Assembly (NCBI GenBank): GCA_022837245.1
Contig: JALHHX010000020.1
Coordinates: 1-26,087, forward strand
Length of the DNA stretch: 26,087 bases
DNA from: Lentisphaerota bacterium
GTDB lineage: Bacteria; Verrucomicrobiota; Kiritimatiellia; RFP12; UBA3636
Reading direction: 5' to 3'
A program made the translations under genes and the position numbers. How positions within the stretch are numbered: position 1 is the first letter of the stretch; each line of letters opens with the position of its first letter. Shown here in pieces: positions 7,832-20,341 of the stretch. The notes under the pieces are model-generated. The model was not told the origin of the DNA and searched no databases. It saw nothing but the letters and a program-made list of their open reading frames with translations.

Positions 7832-7905
7832 GGCGTGATAGCCAAGCGGTTAGGCAGAGGACTGCAAATCCTTTTAGATCGGTTCAACTCCGATTCACGC
7901 CTCCA
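7832..7905 (+). tRNA. tRNA-Cys (anticodon GCA), CCA encoded
   Basis: The acceptor arms GGCGTGA (7832-7838) and TCACGCC (7895-7901) pair perfectly. The anticodon stem-loop GGACTGCAAATCC carries GCA, and a TTC-containing T-loop follows. Discriminator T7902 and CCA (7903-7905) are encoded in the DNA. The gene stands alone, with no further tRNA beside it. Confidence 0.96.
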
Positions 7906-7953
7906 TCAATTTCTCAGATTGGTGCGGGTTTTTAGGTATTCTGGGAACAGTGG

Positions 7954-8835
7954 ATGATCACCATACTGATTGTATTATTGACGGCGGTTTGCTTCGCAGG
8001 CCTCACAACGGTGGCACTTAACGCATTCGCTTCCGGCGCAAGCGCTTACAGCGGCACCTACTCGGAGGCCACCTCTCGGCAGTTCGAGGATATATTCCTG
8101 TTCATCCCGCCGCGCAGAATCGCGGAGATCGGATGGATCGGGGCGATCCTGACGACCGTCTTGGTTTTCCTCTCGCTCGGCGGCGTGGGCGATTCGGCGT
8201 CCGCAACTCTCGTCCGCCTCGCGGTGGGGCTCGCTATGGGCGCGATCATGCTGATGGCGCCAGGGCAGTTGCTTGTGATCCTCCGCAACCGCCGCCGCAG
8301 GAAATTCAACGAGCAGCTAGTCGATGCCCTGACGAGCATGGGCAACGCGCTGAAGTCGGGGTTCAGCATCATGCAGGCGCTCGAGCACGTGGTGCAGAAT
8401 GGTGAAAGCCCAATTTCGGAGGAGTTCGCCACTACGCTGCACCAGACGCGTGTGGGCGTGAGCTTCCAGGACGCGATGCGCAACATGGACCAGCGCGTGG
8501 GCAGCGAAGACCTCACGCTCATGGTGCTGTCGATAGAGACCGCCAGGCGCACGGGGGGGAACCTGACGGACGTCTTCGCCAACATAAGCCACACCATCCA
8601 GGAACGCTTCCGCGTTGAGAACCGAATAAGGACGCTCACGGCTCAGGGCAGGATGCAGGGCATTATACTTGGGCTCATGCCTCTGGCGCTCGCTGTGGTG
8701 CTCTCCGTGGTGAAGCCGGAAATGGTACAGCCGTTTGTGCATTCCGCAGCGGGCATAGCGATCATCATGGCGTGCGCTGCAATGGTCGTCATAGGCGCCT
8801 TCTGGATCCGTAAAATAATAAAGATCGACATTTAA
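7954..8835 (+). CDS. tadB: TadB-like type II secretion F-domain membrane protein
   Basis: This 293-residue inner-membrane protein resembles the platform proteins of Tad (Flp pilus) systems. There is an N-terminal membrane segment (about 1-25), one or two segments at about 58-115, the cytoplasmic T2SSF domain (about 120-235; RRRKFNEQLVDAL, then LKSGFSIMQALE, then TARRTGGNLTDVF), and two C-terminal membrane segments. The end IRKIIKIDI is typical of TadB rather than TadC. No tadA, tadC, flp or prepilin peptidase lies beside it, so it is either an orphan or part of a system split across the genome. The ATG has only a weak Shine-Dalgarno. It lies 48 bases after tRNA-Cys and might be read through from the tRNA promoter. 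Confidence 0.8.
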   Translation: MITILIVLLTAVCFAGLTTVALNAFASGASAYSGTYSEATSRQFEDIFLFIPPRRIAEIGWIGAILTTVLVFLSLGGVGDSASATLVRLAVGLAMGAIMLMAPGQLLVILRNRRRRKFNEQLVDALTSMGNALKSGFSIMQALEHVVQNGESPISEEFATTLHQTRVGVSFQDAMRNMDQRVGSEDLTLMVLSIETARRTGGNLTDVFANISHTIQERFRVENRIRTLTAQGRMQGIILGLMPLALAVVLSVVKPEMVQPFVHSAAGIAIIMACAAMVVIGAFWIRKIIKIDI

Positions 8836-8856
8836 TCCATACAATAAAGGCCCGGT

Positions 8857-8902
8857 GTTGCACGTCATTCTTTAACGGACTTTGTGCAACCGCTGTCTTT
8901 TT
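8857..8902 (+). terminator. Possible weak terminator after tadB
   Basis: GTTGCAC (8857-8863) and GTGCAAC (8884-8890) can form a 7-bp stem with a 20-base loop, followed a few bases later by a run of five T. The large loop and displaced T-run make this a weak call. It could instead be an operator or leader hairpin for the next gene. Confidence 0.3.
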
Positions 8903-8914
8903 GGGGATAAATAT

Positions 8915-9655
8915 ATGAAAATCACATCAACGTTTTTGCTGGCCGCACTGGTATTTGGGCTGGTTCGCGTTTCGTATGCCGCGGAGAATTCGGAGCCTTC
9001 CGGCGCCGATCAAAAAAATGAGGGGAGAAAGACGGAAGAGCGTGCTGGAAAAAGCCGCCAGCGCAGTCCGCAGGAGGCAGGGGAGGCGCGTCGTGGCCGA
9101 ATGGACTCCGATGCCGACGAGGTTCGCGTGGCGCGCGAATATGGGCGGCGCGAAGGCGTCGGTCGCCGCCGTGATATGCTCGTTGTAGGCGGGACGCACG
9201 GGGGTGCAGCCCAAGGGAGCATGCTCACGCTCATGTTCAACGACCCTGAAGTGTCACAGGAACTGGGGTTGGACGCCGAAGAACGCGCTAAAATAGAAAA
9301 GGCTTTCGCAGAGGCGGACGAGGCGATCAAGGCGAAGCACTCCGAACTCAGAAAGGCGGCAGAAGAGCAGACCAGGCTAATTTCTACCCGGGCGCCGGAG
9401 GCCGACGTAATGAAGGCGGTGGAGGTGGTCGGCGGGCTACGCACTGATATTGCCAAATTGCAGACTCGAAAAGTCATTGAACTACGCAAGCATCTCACAG
9501 ACGAGGATATCAAGAAAATCGACGCCGTCCGCCGCGAAAAATTCCGCATGCGGCGTCCCGAGCACCGTCCTGGCGCGGGAGAAGAACGGAGATCCGGCGA
9601 AGGCAGAGGTGCGAAAAAAGACAGCGCTGAACAAGAAAAAACCGTGAAGAAGTGA
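8915..9655 (+). CDS. Secreted Spy/CpxP-like charged helical protein
   Basis: The 246-residue product starts with a signal peptide (basic start, hydrophobic 6-18, probable cleavage after SYA near residue 22). A very charged, Arg/Glu-rich low-complexity region follows (about 25-90). Residues about 105-210 are predicted helical: NDPEVSQELGLDAEERAKI, then long Lys/Glu/Ala-rich helices, then LTDEDIKKID. This resembles the LTxxQ-type helices of Spy/CpxP periplasmic chaperones and heavy-metal sensor proteins. The tail is again Arg/Lys/Glu-rich. I chose the ATG at 8915 because it directly precedes the signal peptide; a TTG at 8882 would bury it. Function is a guess: a periplasmic chaperone or stress protein. 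It stands alone, with spacers on both sides. Confidence 0.6.
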   Translation: MKITSTFLLAALVFGLVRVSYAAENSEPSGADQKNEGRKTEERAGKSRQRSPQEAGEARRGRMDSDADEVRVAREYGRREGVGRRRDMLVVGGTHGGAAQGSMLTLMFNDPEVSQELGLDAEERAKIEKAFAEADEAIKAKHSELRKAAEEQTRLISTRAPEADVMKAVEVVGGLRTDIAKLQTRKVIELRKHLTDEDIKKIDAVRREKFRMRRPEHRPGAGEERRSGEGRGAKKDSAEQEKTVKK

Positions 9656-9977
9656 TCGCGCCGCAGTCCCCTTCCCCATCAGCTCATATAGCTGCGGGAG
9701 AGGGCGAAATTTAGCGGGATCGGATGCGGGGGAGACAGGAACGGATGTCTGGACACCTGGTTTTTATCGTTTTTGCGACATTATCAACGTTCTGTATCAA
9801 TTCTGCTAGAGTCTTATTCGAAAGAGAATTGGATTTCTAAAAACGAGAGGAACAGTTTGGATTTTAGAGAAAAGAATGCCTTTGGCATAACTATTGCTTT
9901 TATTGTAAATTATGTTAATATCTTGGCGTTGTCCAATTGAAAGAGGTTGATCGAGGAAAGAATAAGATATAGTAAAG
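9656..9977 (+). other. Spacer between the Spy-like gene and ymdB, GC-rich then AT-rich
   Basis: This 322-base stretch has no convincing gene. Its first part holds a hairpin (about 9668-9704) in which CCCTTCCC faces GGGAGAGGG around an inner AGCT/AGCT pair; it lacks a T-run, so it is a doubtful terminator. GGATGTC and GACACC (9743-9757) form an imperfect dyad that could be a protein-binding site. From about 9760 the base composition becomes clearly AT-rich, unlike the neighbouring genes, and includes the sigma54-like motif listed separately. GAGGAAAG at 9953-9960 is too far from the ymdB ATG to be its ribosome binding site. Confidence 0.6.
9882..9898 (+). promoter_or_regulatory. Candidate sigma54 (-24/-12) promoter upstream of ymdB
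   Basis: The sequence TTGGCATAACTATTGCT matches the RpoN consensus YTGGCACG-N4-TTGCW at all but two positions (T and A for C and G after TGGCA). The GG (9884-9885) and GC (9896-9897) doublets are exactly 12 bases apart, as required. Transcription would start near 9909, leaving a leader of about 70 bases before ymdB. An overlapping sigma70 reading is possible (TTGGCA, 18 bases, TAAATT). There is no adjacent enhancer-binding-protein gene. Confidence 0.5.
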
Positions 9978-10757
9978 ATGAAGGTTTTGTGTGTTGGCGA
10001 CATAGTTGGTTCACCAGGAAGGCGCATTTTCAAAGCGGCTGTGGAAAAGTTACGCCTAGAGTCCGGAGTGGCAGCCGTGATCGTCAACGGGGAGAACGCC
10101 GCCGGAGGCAGGGGCATAACGGGTTCGATAGCGGGGGAGCTTTTCGACGCCGGAGCGGACGTGATAACGCTGGGCGACCACGTATGGGATCAGAAAGAGA
10201 CAGCGTCGTTGCTGGAGCGTGAGAAGCGCCTGTTGCGGCCGGCCAACCTACCCGCCGCCTGTCCTGGGCGGGGTTGGTGCGTGGTTCCCACGGACCAAGG
10301 GGAGATAACCGTGATGGCGCTTGTCGGCAGGACGTTCATGAACCCGTCCGACTGCCCTTTTGCGAAGGCTGACGCGTTGCTGTCGGGGCCTATATCCCGG
10401 ACGGCGATCGTGTTCTGCGACTTCCATGCGGAAGCGACATCCGAGAAGATCTACATGGGGTGGCATTTGGACGGACGTGTTTCGGCGATGTTCGGGACGC
10501 ACACGCACGTGCAGACGTCTGACGCGAAAATCCTCCCGAACGGCACCGGGTACATTACCGATTTGGGTATGACCGGTCCAGTGAATTCTGTCATCGGCCG
10601 CGAAATCGCCGCGGTGCGGCAGAAGTTCCTCACGGGAATGCCAACGGTGCTCACAATATCCAAGGGACCGGCAGTGCTGGAGGGATGCATTTTCGACATC
10701 GACCGGGCCACTCGCAAAGCGAAATCCGCGCAACAGATACGATTTTCGGAAGAATAG
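9978..10757 (+). CDS. ymdB: YmdB-family metallophosphoesterase (cyclic nucleotide phosphodiesterase-like)
   Basis: YmdB proteins are dimetal phosphoesterases. The B. subtilis protein cleaves 2',3'-cyclic nucleotides and affects biofilm and motility decisions. The 259 residues show D8 (VGDIVG), E39-N40 (VNGENAAGG), D67-H68 (LGDHVWD), H150 (CDFHAEATSEK), H175 and H177 (GTHTHVQT), in the same numbering as B. subtilis. Position 67 is Asp rather than the usual Asn. YITDLGMTGP is also typical. The ATG at 9978 is the only reasonable start because an in-frame stop lies just upstream; its ribosome binding site is poor. It may be controlled by the sigma54-like motif upstream and is followed by a separate XRE gene. 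Confidence 0.9.
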   Translation: MKVLCVGDIVGSPGRRIFKAAVEKLRLESGVAAVIVNGENAAGGRGITGSIAGELFDAGADVITLGDHVWDQKETASLLEREKRLLRPANLPAACPGRGWCVVPTDQGEITVMALVGRTFMNPSDCPFAKADALLSGPISRTAIVFCDFHAEATSEKIYMGWHLDGRVSAMFGTHTHVQTSDAKILPNGTGYITDLGMTGPVNSVIGREIAAVRQKFLTGMPTVLTISKGPAVLEGCIFDIDRATRKAKSAQQIRFSEE

Positions 10758-10792
10758 CCCGGCGGCTGCGGTGACGGAATCCGCTTGCCGGG
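10758..10792 (+). terminator. Hairpin immediately after the ymdB stop
   Basis: CCCGGC (10758-10763) pairs with GCCGGG (10787-10792), and inside it GCGG (10768-10771) pairs with CCGC (10781-10784). The stem starts directly at the stop codon. No T-run follows, so it may stabilise the mRNA end or act as a factor-dependent terminator rather than an intrinsic one. Confidence 0.35.
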
Positions 10793-10872
10793 GAAATACT
10801 ATCTACTGGGAAAAGCCTCAAAAAGGCAAAGGGAGAAAACAACAGGAATAAAGACCACAATAGAGAACGACA

Positions 10873-12162
10873 ATGAAAACTTCAACAAGAATTAAAACGG
10901 CTAAAACTACGGCACGTCCCAAAAGAGCGTCAAATCTAGTGACGGAGACGACTTCTGACTACGACTCGGTGCGCGTGGGCTCCGCCATTAAACGCCTTCG
11001 CCGCGAACGCCGTATCAAACAAGCGGAACTCGCCACGCTCGTCGGCATGCGACCCGCCCAGCTCTGTAATTGCGAGAAGGGCAAGAACATGCCATCACTG
11101 CGCACGCTGAGCAAAATCTGCGAGGCGCTGGGAGTCACCGTCAACGATCTCATCTACCCCCGCAACTTTGCCGCTGTGACGGCCGCTGTGGCCGCCGGCG
11201 CGGAAGTCGAGGGCGCCGAAGTGCCGAAGTCCGCCACGCCTTACGAGGCACTGGCTGCCAAGGGCATCGTCTGCACAACCGACATGGGAAGGTTCTCCAA
11301 AGCTGCGGGCGACAAGGCTACTGTAATGATCAAATCGCGCATCGAGGATTATCTGTCCCTCGAAAGCATGTGCGGAATCTTCAAACGCTCGGCGATACCC
11401 CTTGCCATACCTTTCAGAGTGGACGAAGCAGGGGCTGAAAGGCTCGCCGCCTTGGTGCGCCAGCACTGCGGAATAGGCGGGGCGGTGGTTTTCGATTATG
11501 TCGAAATGCTCGAAAACAACGGCCTCCGAATCCTGTTCATGGATCTGCCGGAGGAGATTGAAAGCATATCCTTTTACGATGTTCACAATGCCAACGCGAT
11601 CATCATCGTATCGAACGCAATCAATCCCGAGCGGCAACTCTTCAAGGCCATGTTCGAATTGGCGAATGTGTACCTCTTCACCAGGTATGACTGCGCCACC
11701 GTTCATGGGACCGACGCCAACACATCATTCGCCAGGAGGTTCGCGGCAGTAATGCTCATGCCTCAGGAAGCAGTACTGGCGACTGTGGCGCAGCTCGGAA
11801 TACTGCCGGAACTGTGGAACTACGACCTGCTCGTGCGCATCAAGGCGCGCTTCGGCGTTTCCGCCGAGGCATTCCTGTACCGCCTAGCAGAACTGAAATG
11901 CCTGCCACGCGACGTGTCCCTTTTCGAGAGTCTGATGGCTGAGCTCGAGCGGCACTACAAGGCCACGAACTACGCCGAACCCGGCGAGACGTGCCGCGAC
12001 ATAAGTCGTAATACGCGCTTCTACGACCTCCTAATCACGGCGAAACTCTTCCCCGAGAACATCAAGGAAGTCAAAAAGATCGAAGACCGTGTTTGCGGTG
12101 CCAAGGCGGCAAAGAAGCCCGCCGCTAAAGCCAAAACACCCAAGGCGCGCAAAGCGAAATAA
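10873..12162 (+). CDS. XRE-family regulator with a degenerate ImmA/IrrE-like domain and basic tail
   Basis: This 429-residue protein has three parts. Residues about 36-95 form an XRE helix-turn-helix (IKRLRRERRIKQAELATLVG, then LCNCEKGKNMPSLRTLSKIC, then LGVTVNDLI). Residues about 150-330 align in layout with ImmA/IrrE metallopeptidases fused to XRE regulators, ending in the typical FARRFAAVMLMP (286-297). The zinc motif HELGH expected shortly before that reads FELAN (261-265), so both histidines are gone and peptidase activity is unlikely. The C-terminus (about 408-429) is a Lys/Ala/Pro-rich tail resembling histone H1-like tails, and the N-terminus is also basic. It is probably a DNA-binding regulator whose former peptidase domain now senses or binds something; that role is inference. 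No toxin or phage gene is nearby. It ends at a strong bidirectional terminator. Confidence 0.75.
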   Translation: MKTSTRIKTAKTTARPKRASNLVTETTSDYDSVRVGSAIKRLRRERRIKQAELATLVGMRPAQLCNCEKGKNMPSLRTLSKICEALGVTVNDLIYPRNFAAVTAAVAAGAEVEGAEVPKSATPYEALAAKGIVCTTDMGRFSKAAGDKATVMIKSRIEDYLSLESMCGIFKRSAIPLAIPFRVDEAGAERLAALVRQHCGIGGAVVFDYVEMLENNGLRILFMDLPEEIESISFYDVHNANAIIIVSNAINPERQLFKAMFELANVYLFTRYDCATVHGTDANTSFARRFAAVMLMPQEAVLATVAQLGILPELWNYDLLVRIKARFGVSAEAFLYRLAELKCLPRDVSLFESLMAELERHYKATNYAEPGETCRDISRNTRFYDLLITAKLFPENIKEVKKIEDRVCGAKAAKKPAAKAKTPKARKAK

Positions 12163-12183
12163 CCTTTATCGAGTCGAATGAAT

Positions 12184-12222
12184 AAAAAGCGGAGGCGGGA
12201 AATAATCCGCCTCCGCTTTTTT
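12184..12222. terminator. Bidirectional intrinsic terminator between the XRE gene and rpoC
   Basis: GCGGAGGCGG (12189-12198) and CCGCCTCCGC (12207-12216) form a perfect 10-bp stem around an 8-base loop. It is flanked by five A (12184-12188) on one side and six T (12217-12222) on the other, so it can stop transcription from both convergent genes. Confidence 0.95.
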
Positions 12223-12248
12223 GTCGCTTATGACTGCCGCGCCAAGGA

Positions 12249-16448
<4,200 letters not shown>

Positions 16449-16462
16449 TGTATGTCCTCCCG

Positions 16463-19400
16463 TTATTTCCTTTTATTCCTGGCGGCGGCCCGTTCGCTCT
16501 GAATGAGCTGCATATCCAAGCAGAGCCCGTTGAGCTCCCTCATCAGCACCGAGAAGGTTTCGGGCATTCCGGCCTGAAGCACGTTCTGTCCCTTGACTAT
16601 TGATTCGTAGATGCGCGTACGGCCGGCGACGTCGTCGGACTTGACCGTCAGCAGCTCCTGCAAAGCATATGCCACGCCGTATGCCTCGAGCGCCCACACT
16701 TCCATTTCGCCCATGCGCTGGCCGCCGGCTTGCGCCTTGCCGCCCAGAGGCTGCTGCGTGACAAGCGAGTACGGCCCTACGGAGCGGGCGTGGATCTTGT
16801 CCGTCACAAGGTGGTGGAGTTTGAGCATGTAGATCACGCCGACCATGACCCGCTGGTCGAAACGGTCGCCAGTGCGCCCGTCGAAGAGCACAGACTTGCC
16901 GTCCTCGTTGATCCAGCTGCAATCGGGCTTTGAACTGGCCTGGTCGAGCATCTTGTGGATGCTGTCCTCCAGCACACCATCGAACACCGGCGTGGCCGCG
17001 TACATTCCAAGCGCGCGGCACGCTGCGCCCAGATGGGTCTCGAACACCTGGCCGAGGTTCATGCGCGAAGGCACGCCCAACGGGTTGAGCACGATGTCCA
17101 CCGGCTGGCCGTTCGAGAGGAAGGGCATGTCGCAATCCGGCACGATATTGGCAACGACACCTTTGTTTCCGTGGCGGCCGGCGAGTTTGTCGCCGACAGA
17201 GAGGTTTTTCTTCTCGGCGATGTAGACCTTGACGGCCTTGATCGCGCCGCGCTCCAGGCCTGAACCCGTTTCGAGTTTGCGGCGCTCCTCGGCGGCCTTC
17301 TCCTCGACCTCGTCGTACTTCGGGTTGAACTCGTCGATGATCTCCATGATCTTGACGCGCACCGGGCTGTTTTCGATCTGGATGCTGTTGCGCTTCTGCG
17401 CGAGCTCCACGAGATGAGACTTGGTGATCTTGCGGTTCGCGCGGATTATGACCTCGCCCGTCTTCTCGTCGGTGATGTCGAGCGAAATTTTTTCGCCGAG
17501 CAACATGTTGCTGAACGACAACGTGAGCTCCTCGTCCAGCTTTTTGGTCTCCTGCTCGCGCTCGGCTTCGACGTCCTTGATCGTGCGCTTGACCTGCGGT
17601 TGCAACGATTCCGTCAGCGCCGCGATAGCGCTCTGCGGCTGGTTCCTGCGGAAATCCGTAGTGACCTTGACGTCCATGACGATGCCGTAGGTGCCGGGCG
17701 TGACGGTGAGCGAAGAGTCGCGCACGTCCGCCGCCTTTTCACCGAAAATGGCGCGCAACAGGCGCTCCTCGGGTAGCAGCTCCGTTTCGGATTTCGGCGT
17801 GATCTTGCCCACGAGTATGTCGCCAGGCTTCACTTCCGCGCCTACGCGGATGACTCCGTTTTCGTCGAGGTTGCGGAGCGCGTCCTCACCCACGTTGGGT
17901 ATGTCGCGCGTGATCTCCTCAAGCCCGAGCTTCGTCTCGCGGGCGCTGCATTCGAATTCGCAGATGTGGACGGAGGTGAACACGTCGTCCCTCACCACGC
18001 GCTGAGATACGATGATGGCGTCTTCGAAGTTGTAGCCGCACCACGGCATGAACGCCACGACGAGGTTCTTTCCGAGCGCCAGCTCGCCTTGGTCCGTCGC
18101 CGGCCCGTCGGCAAGCACGTCGCCTTTCTTGATCTCCTGCCCTTCCTTGACAATCGGCTTCTGGTTGAAGCAGGTGCCCGCATTCGTGCGGCGGAATTTC
18201 TGCAGAGGGTAGCGCTTGTAGCTCTTTTTGGCACTGCTCTTGTTGGGCTTCTTGCCATCTTCGGAGATTACGACCTCGCATGCGTCGGCCGACGCCACGA
18301 TGCCATCCTCTTCAGCTACGACAACAACGCGCGAATCGCGGGCGGCGCGCCCTTCGAGACCAGTCGCCACATATGGACGCTCGGTCTTCAGCAGCGGGAC
18401 GGCCTGGCGCATCATGTTTGCCCCCATGAGAGCGCGGTTAGCGTCGTCATGCTCCAAGAACGGGATCAGTCCAGCGGCGATCGAAATCACCTGCATTGGC
18501 GTGACGTCCATCAGGTCAACCTTGCCGCGCGGCGCCTCTTTGAACTCGGCGTCGTGCCGCACGGAGACAACCTCGTTTTTGAACGAGTTGTCTTCCAGCA
18601 GCGGCGCGTTCGCCTGCGCGATCACGTACTGCTCCTCTTCGTCGGCGGAAAGGTAGATGACCTCATCGGTCACCTTCCCGTCGACCACCTTGCGGTAAGG
18701 GGTCTCGATGAAGCCGAATTCGTTGATGCGCGCGTAGATGCCAAGCGACGAGATAAGGCCGATGTTCGGACCTTCAGGCGTCTCGATCGGGCAGATGCGC
18801 CCGTAATGGGACGGATGGACGTCGCGCACTTCGAAACCAGCGCGGTCGCGCGAAAGACCGCCGGGACCCAGCGCGGAGAGACGGCGTTTGTGCGCGAGGC
18901 CAGACAGCGGGTTGGTCTGATCCATGAACTGCGAAAGCTGGCTGCGCCCGAAGAAGTCGTTGACCACCGCGGAAAGCGTCTTGGAATTCACAAGGCGCTG
19001 CGGCGAAACCTGCTGGTTCTCGTTGTTCGGGTCGGAAGACGCGAGCGACATGCGCTCGTGGATGACGCGTTCCGTCCTGGCGAGGCCGACGCGGCACTGG
19101 TTCTCTAGGAGCTCGCCGGCAGTCCTTATGCGGCGGCTGCCGAGATGGTCGATGTCGTCCGTCTGCCTCTTGCCCAAGTGGATCATGAGCAGCAGGCGCA
19201 TGGCCTTGATGATGTCGGTGTTGTCGAGCACGCGCAAATCTGGTGGAAGGTCCGGCTCTCCGCGCGACTCGTCGCGGAAGTCAGCAAGCTTCTGGTTGAG
19301 CTTATAGCGGCCGACCTTGCCGATATCGTAGCGGCGGTTATCGAAGAAAAGACGCTTGATGAGCGATTTCGCATTGGAGGCAGTGGCGGGGTCTCCAGGA

Positions 19401-20341
19401 CGGATCTTGCGGTAGACGTCGAGCAGAGCCTCTTCCTCACTCGTGGTGGTGTCGACGCGCATGGTGTGCAGCAGCACCCCGCCGTCCCACGACACATTGA
19501 TCAGCCGCACGGTTTTGATCCCGGCAAGCGCTAGCTGCTGGAGGATCGCCGGCGTGGCGGATTCGTACTTGCGGGCAAGCAAGGCGTTTGTAACCTCGTG
19601 GCGGATATCCTCAGGGAAAACGAGGTTGGCGAGCTTCTCTTCGCTCTTGAGGGAAGTCTTGACAACTTCGTAGGTGTAGAAATTCTTAAGGATATCCTCG
19701 TCGCTTGAATAGCCGAGGCACCGCAAAAACGTAGAAACAAGGAACTTGCGGCGACGGCGGCGGCGGTCCATGAAGACCCATATCTGGTCGTTCGTATCGA
19801 ACTGGATCTCGATCCACGATCCACGATCCGGAATTATGCGCACAGAATAGAGCGGCGTGCCGTTCGCGTGTATTGTCTTCTCCGAGCAGATGCCGGGCGA
19901 GCGGTGGAGCTGGCTGACGACGACACGCTCGGCGCCGTTGACCACGAACGCCCCGTCCTCCGTCATCAAAGGTATCTCTCCCATGTAGACGTCCTCTGTC
20001 TTCTCTATGGCGTCTTCCCCGCCCTGACCGTCCTTCTTCGTGATGCGCAGACGGAACGACACACGGAGTGGCGCGGAATACGTTACCCCCTCTCGGAGCG
20101 CCTCCAGAGGCGTGTACTTCGGTTTGTCAAGTTCATATTTGATGAACTCGAGGTTGTAGTGGCCGTCGAAGCTCGTTATAGGGAATATTTCCTTGAAAAT
20201 ACCCTGAAGCCCCTGCTGCCGACGCTTTGTCGGGGCGACATCCGGCTGCAGGAATTGATTGTACGACTTCGTCTGGATTTCGATCAAATCAGGCGGGTCG
20301 ATGACTGATTTAAGCTCGCCATAGACGGTTCTATCTACCAT
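16463..20341 (-). CDS. rpoB: DNA-directed RNA polymerase subunit beta
   Basis: This is the 1292-residue second catalytic subunit. The N-terminus MVDRTVYGEL and the region LHRSPG are typical. The rifampicin pocket reads SQLSQFMDQTNPLSGLAHKR followed by RLSALGPGG, with the usual Asp, His and Ser at the common resistance positions, so no resistance mutation is evident. ETPEGPNIGL, GYNFEDAI and the C-terminal GRHGNKGVVA and KAQAGGQRMGEMEVWALEA segments are conserved. The ATG is preceded by GGAAGAGG. The 245-base spacer to rplL upstream holds several hairpins and may control polymerase level relative to L7/L12. Confidence 0.98.
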   Translation of the reverse strand: MVDRTVYGELKSVIDPPDLIEIQTKSYNQFLQPDVAPTKRRQQGLQGIFKEIFPITSFDGHYNLEFIKYELDKPKYTPLEALREGVTYSAPLRVSFRLRITKKDGQGGEDAIEKTEDVYMGEIPLMTEDGAFVVNGAERVVVSQLHRSPGICSEKTIHANGTPLYSVRIIPDRGSWIEIQFDTNDQIWVFMDRRRRRRKFLVSTFLRCLGYSSDEDILKNFYTYEVVKTSLKSEEKLANLVFPEDIRHEVTNALLARKYESATPAILQQLALAGIKTVRLINVSWDGGVLLHTMRVDTTTSEEEALLDVYRKIRPGDPATASNAKSLIKRLFFDNRRYDIGKVGRYKLNQKLADFRDESRGEPDLPPDLRVLDNTDIIKAMRLLLMIHLGKRQTDDIDHLGSRRIRTAGELLENQCRVGLARTERVIHERMSLASSDPNNENQQVSPQRLVNSKTLSAVVNDFFGRSQLSQFMDQTNPLSGLAHKRRLSALGPGGLSRDRAGFEVRDVHPSHYGRICPIETPEGPNIGLISSLGIYARINEFGFIETPYRKVVDGKVTDEVIYLSADEEEQYVIAQANAPLLEDNSFKNEVVSVRHDAEFKEAPRGKVDLMDVTPMQVISIAAGLIPFLEHDDANRALMGANMMRQAVPLLKTERPYVATGLEGRAARDSRVVVVAEEDGIVASADACEVVISEDGKKPNKSSAKKSYKRYPLQKFRRTNAGTCFNQKPIVKEGQEIKKGDVLADGPATDQGELALGKNLVVAFMPWCGYNFEDAIIVSQRVVRDDVFTSVHICEFECSARETKLGLEEITRDIPNVGEDALRNLDENGVIRVGAEVKPGDILVGKITPKSETELLPEERLLRAIFGEKAADVRDSSLTVTPGTYGIVMDVKVTTDFRRNQPQSAIAALTESLQPQVKRTIKDVEAEREQETKKLDEELTLSFSNMLLGEKISLDITDEKTGEVIIRANRKITKSHLVELAQKRNSIQIENSPVRVKIMEIIDEFNPKYDEVEEKAAEERRKLETGSGLERGAIKAVKVYIAEKKNLSVGDKLAGRHGNKGVVANIVPDCDMPFLSNGQPVDIVLNPLGVPSRMNLGQVFETHLGAACRALGMYAATPVFDGVLEDSIHKMLDQASSKPDCSWINEDGKSVLFDGRTGDRFDQRVMVGVIYMLKLHHLVTDKIHARSVGPYSLVTQQPLGGKAQAGGQRMGEMEVWALEAYGVAYALQELLTVKSDDVAGRTRIYESIVKGQNVLQAGMPETFSVLMRELNGLCLDMQLIQSERAAARNKRK

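Noticed and set aside
18860..18960. Rifampicin resistance in rpoB
   Set aside because: The common resistance positions carry the usual sensitive residues Asp, His and Ser.
17966..19108. Open frame of 380 codons on the plus strand opposite rpoB
   Set aside because: It lies within intact rpoB, has no recognisable domain and its His/Arg/Asp-rich composition is typical of an antisense shadow.
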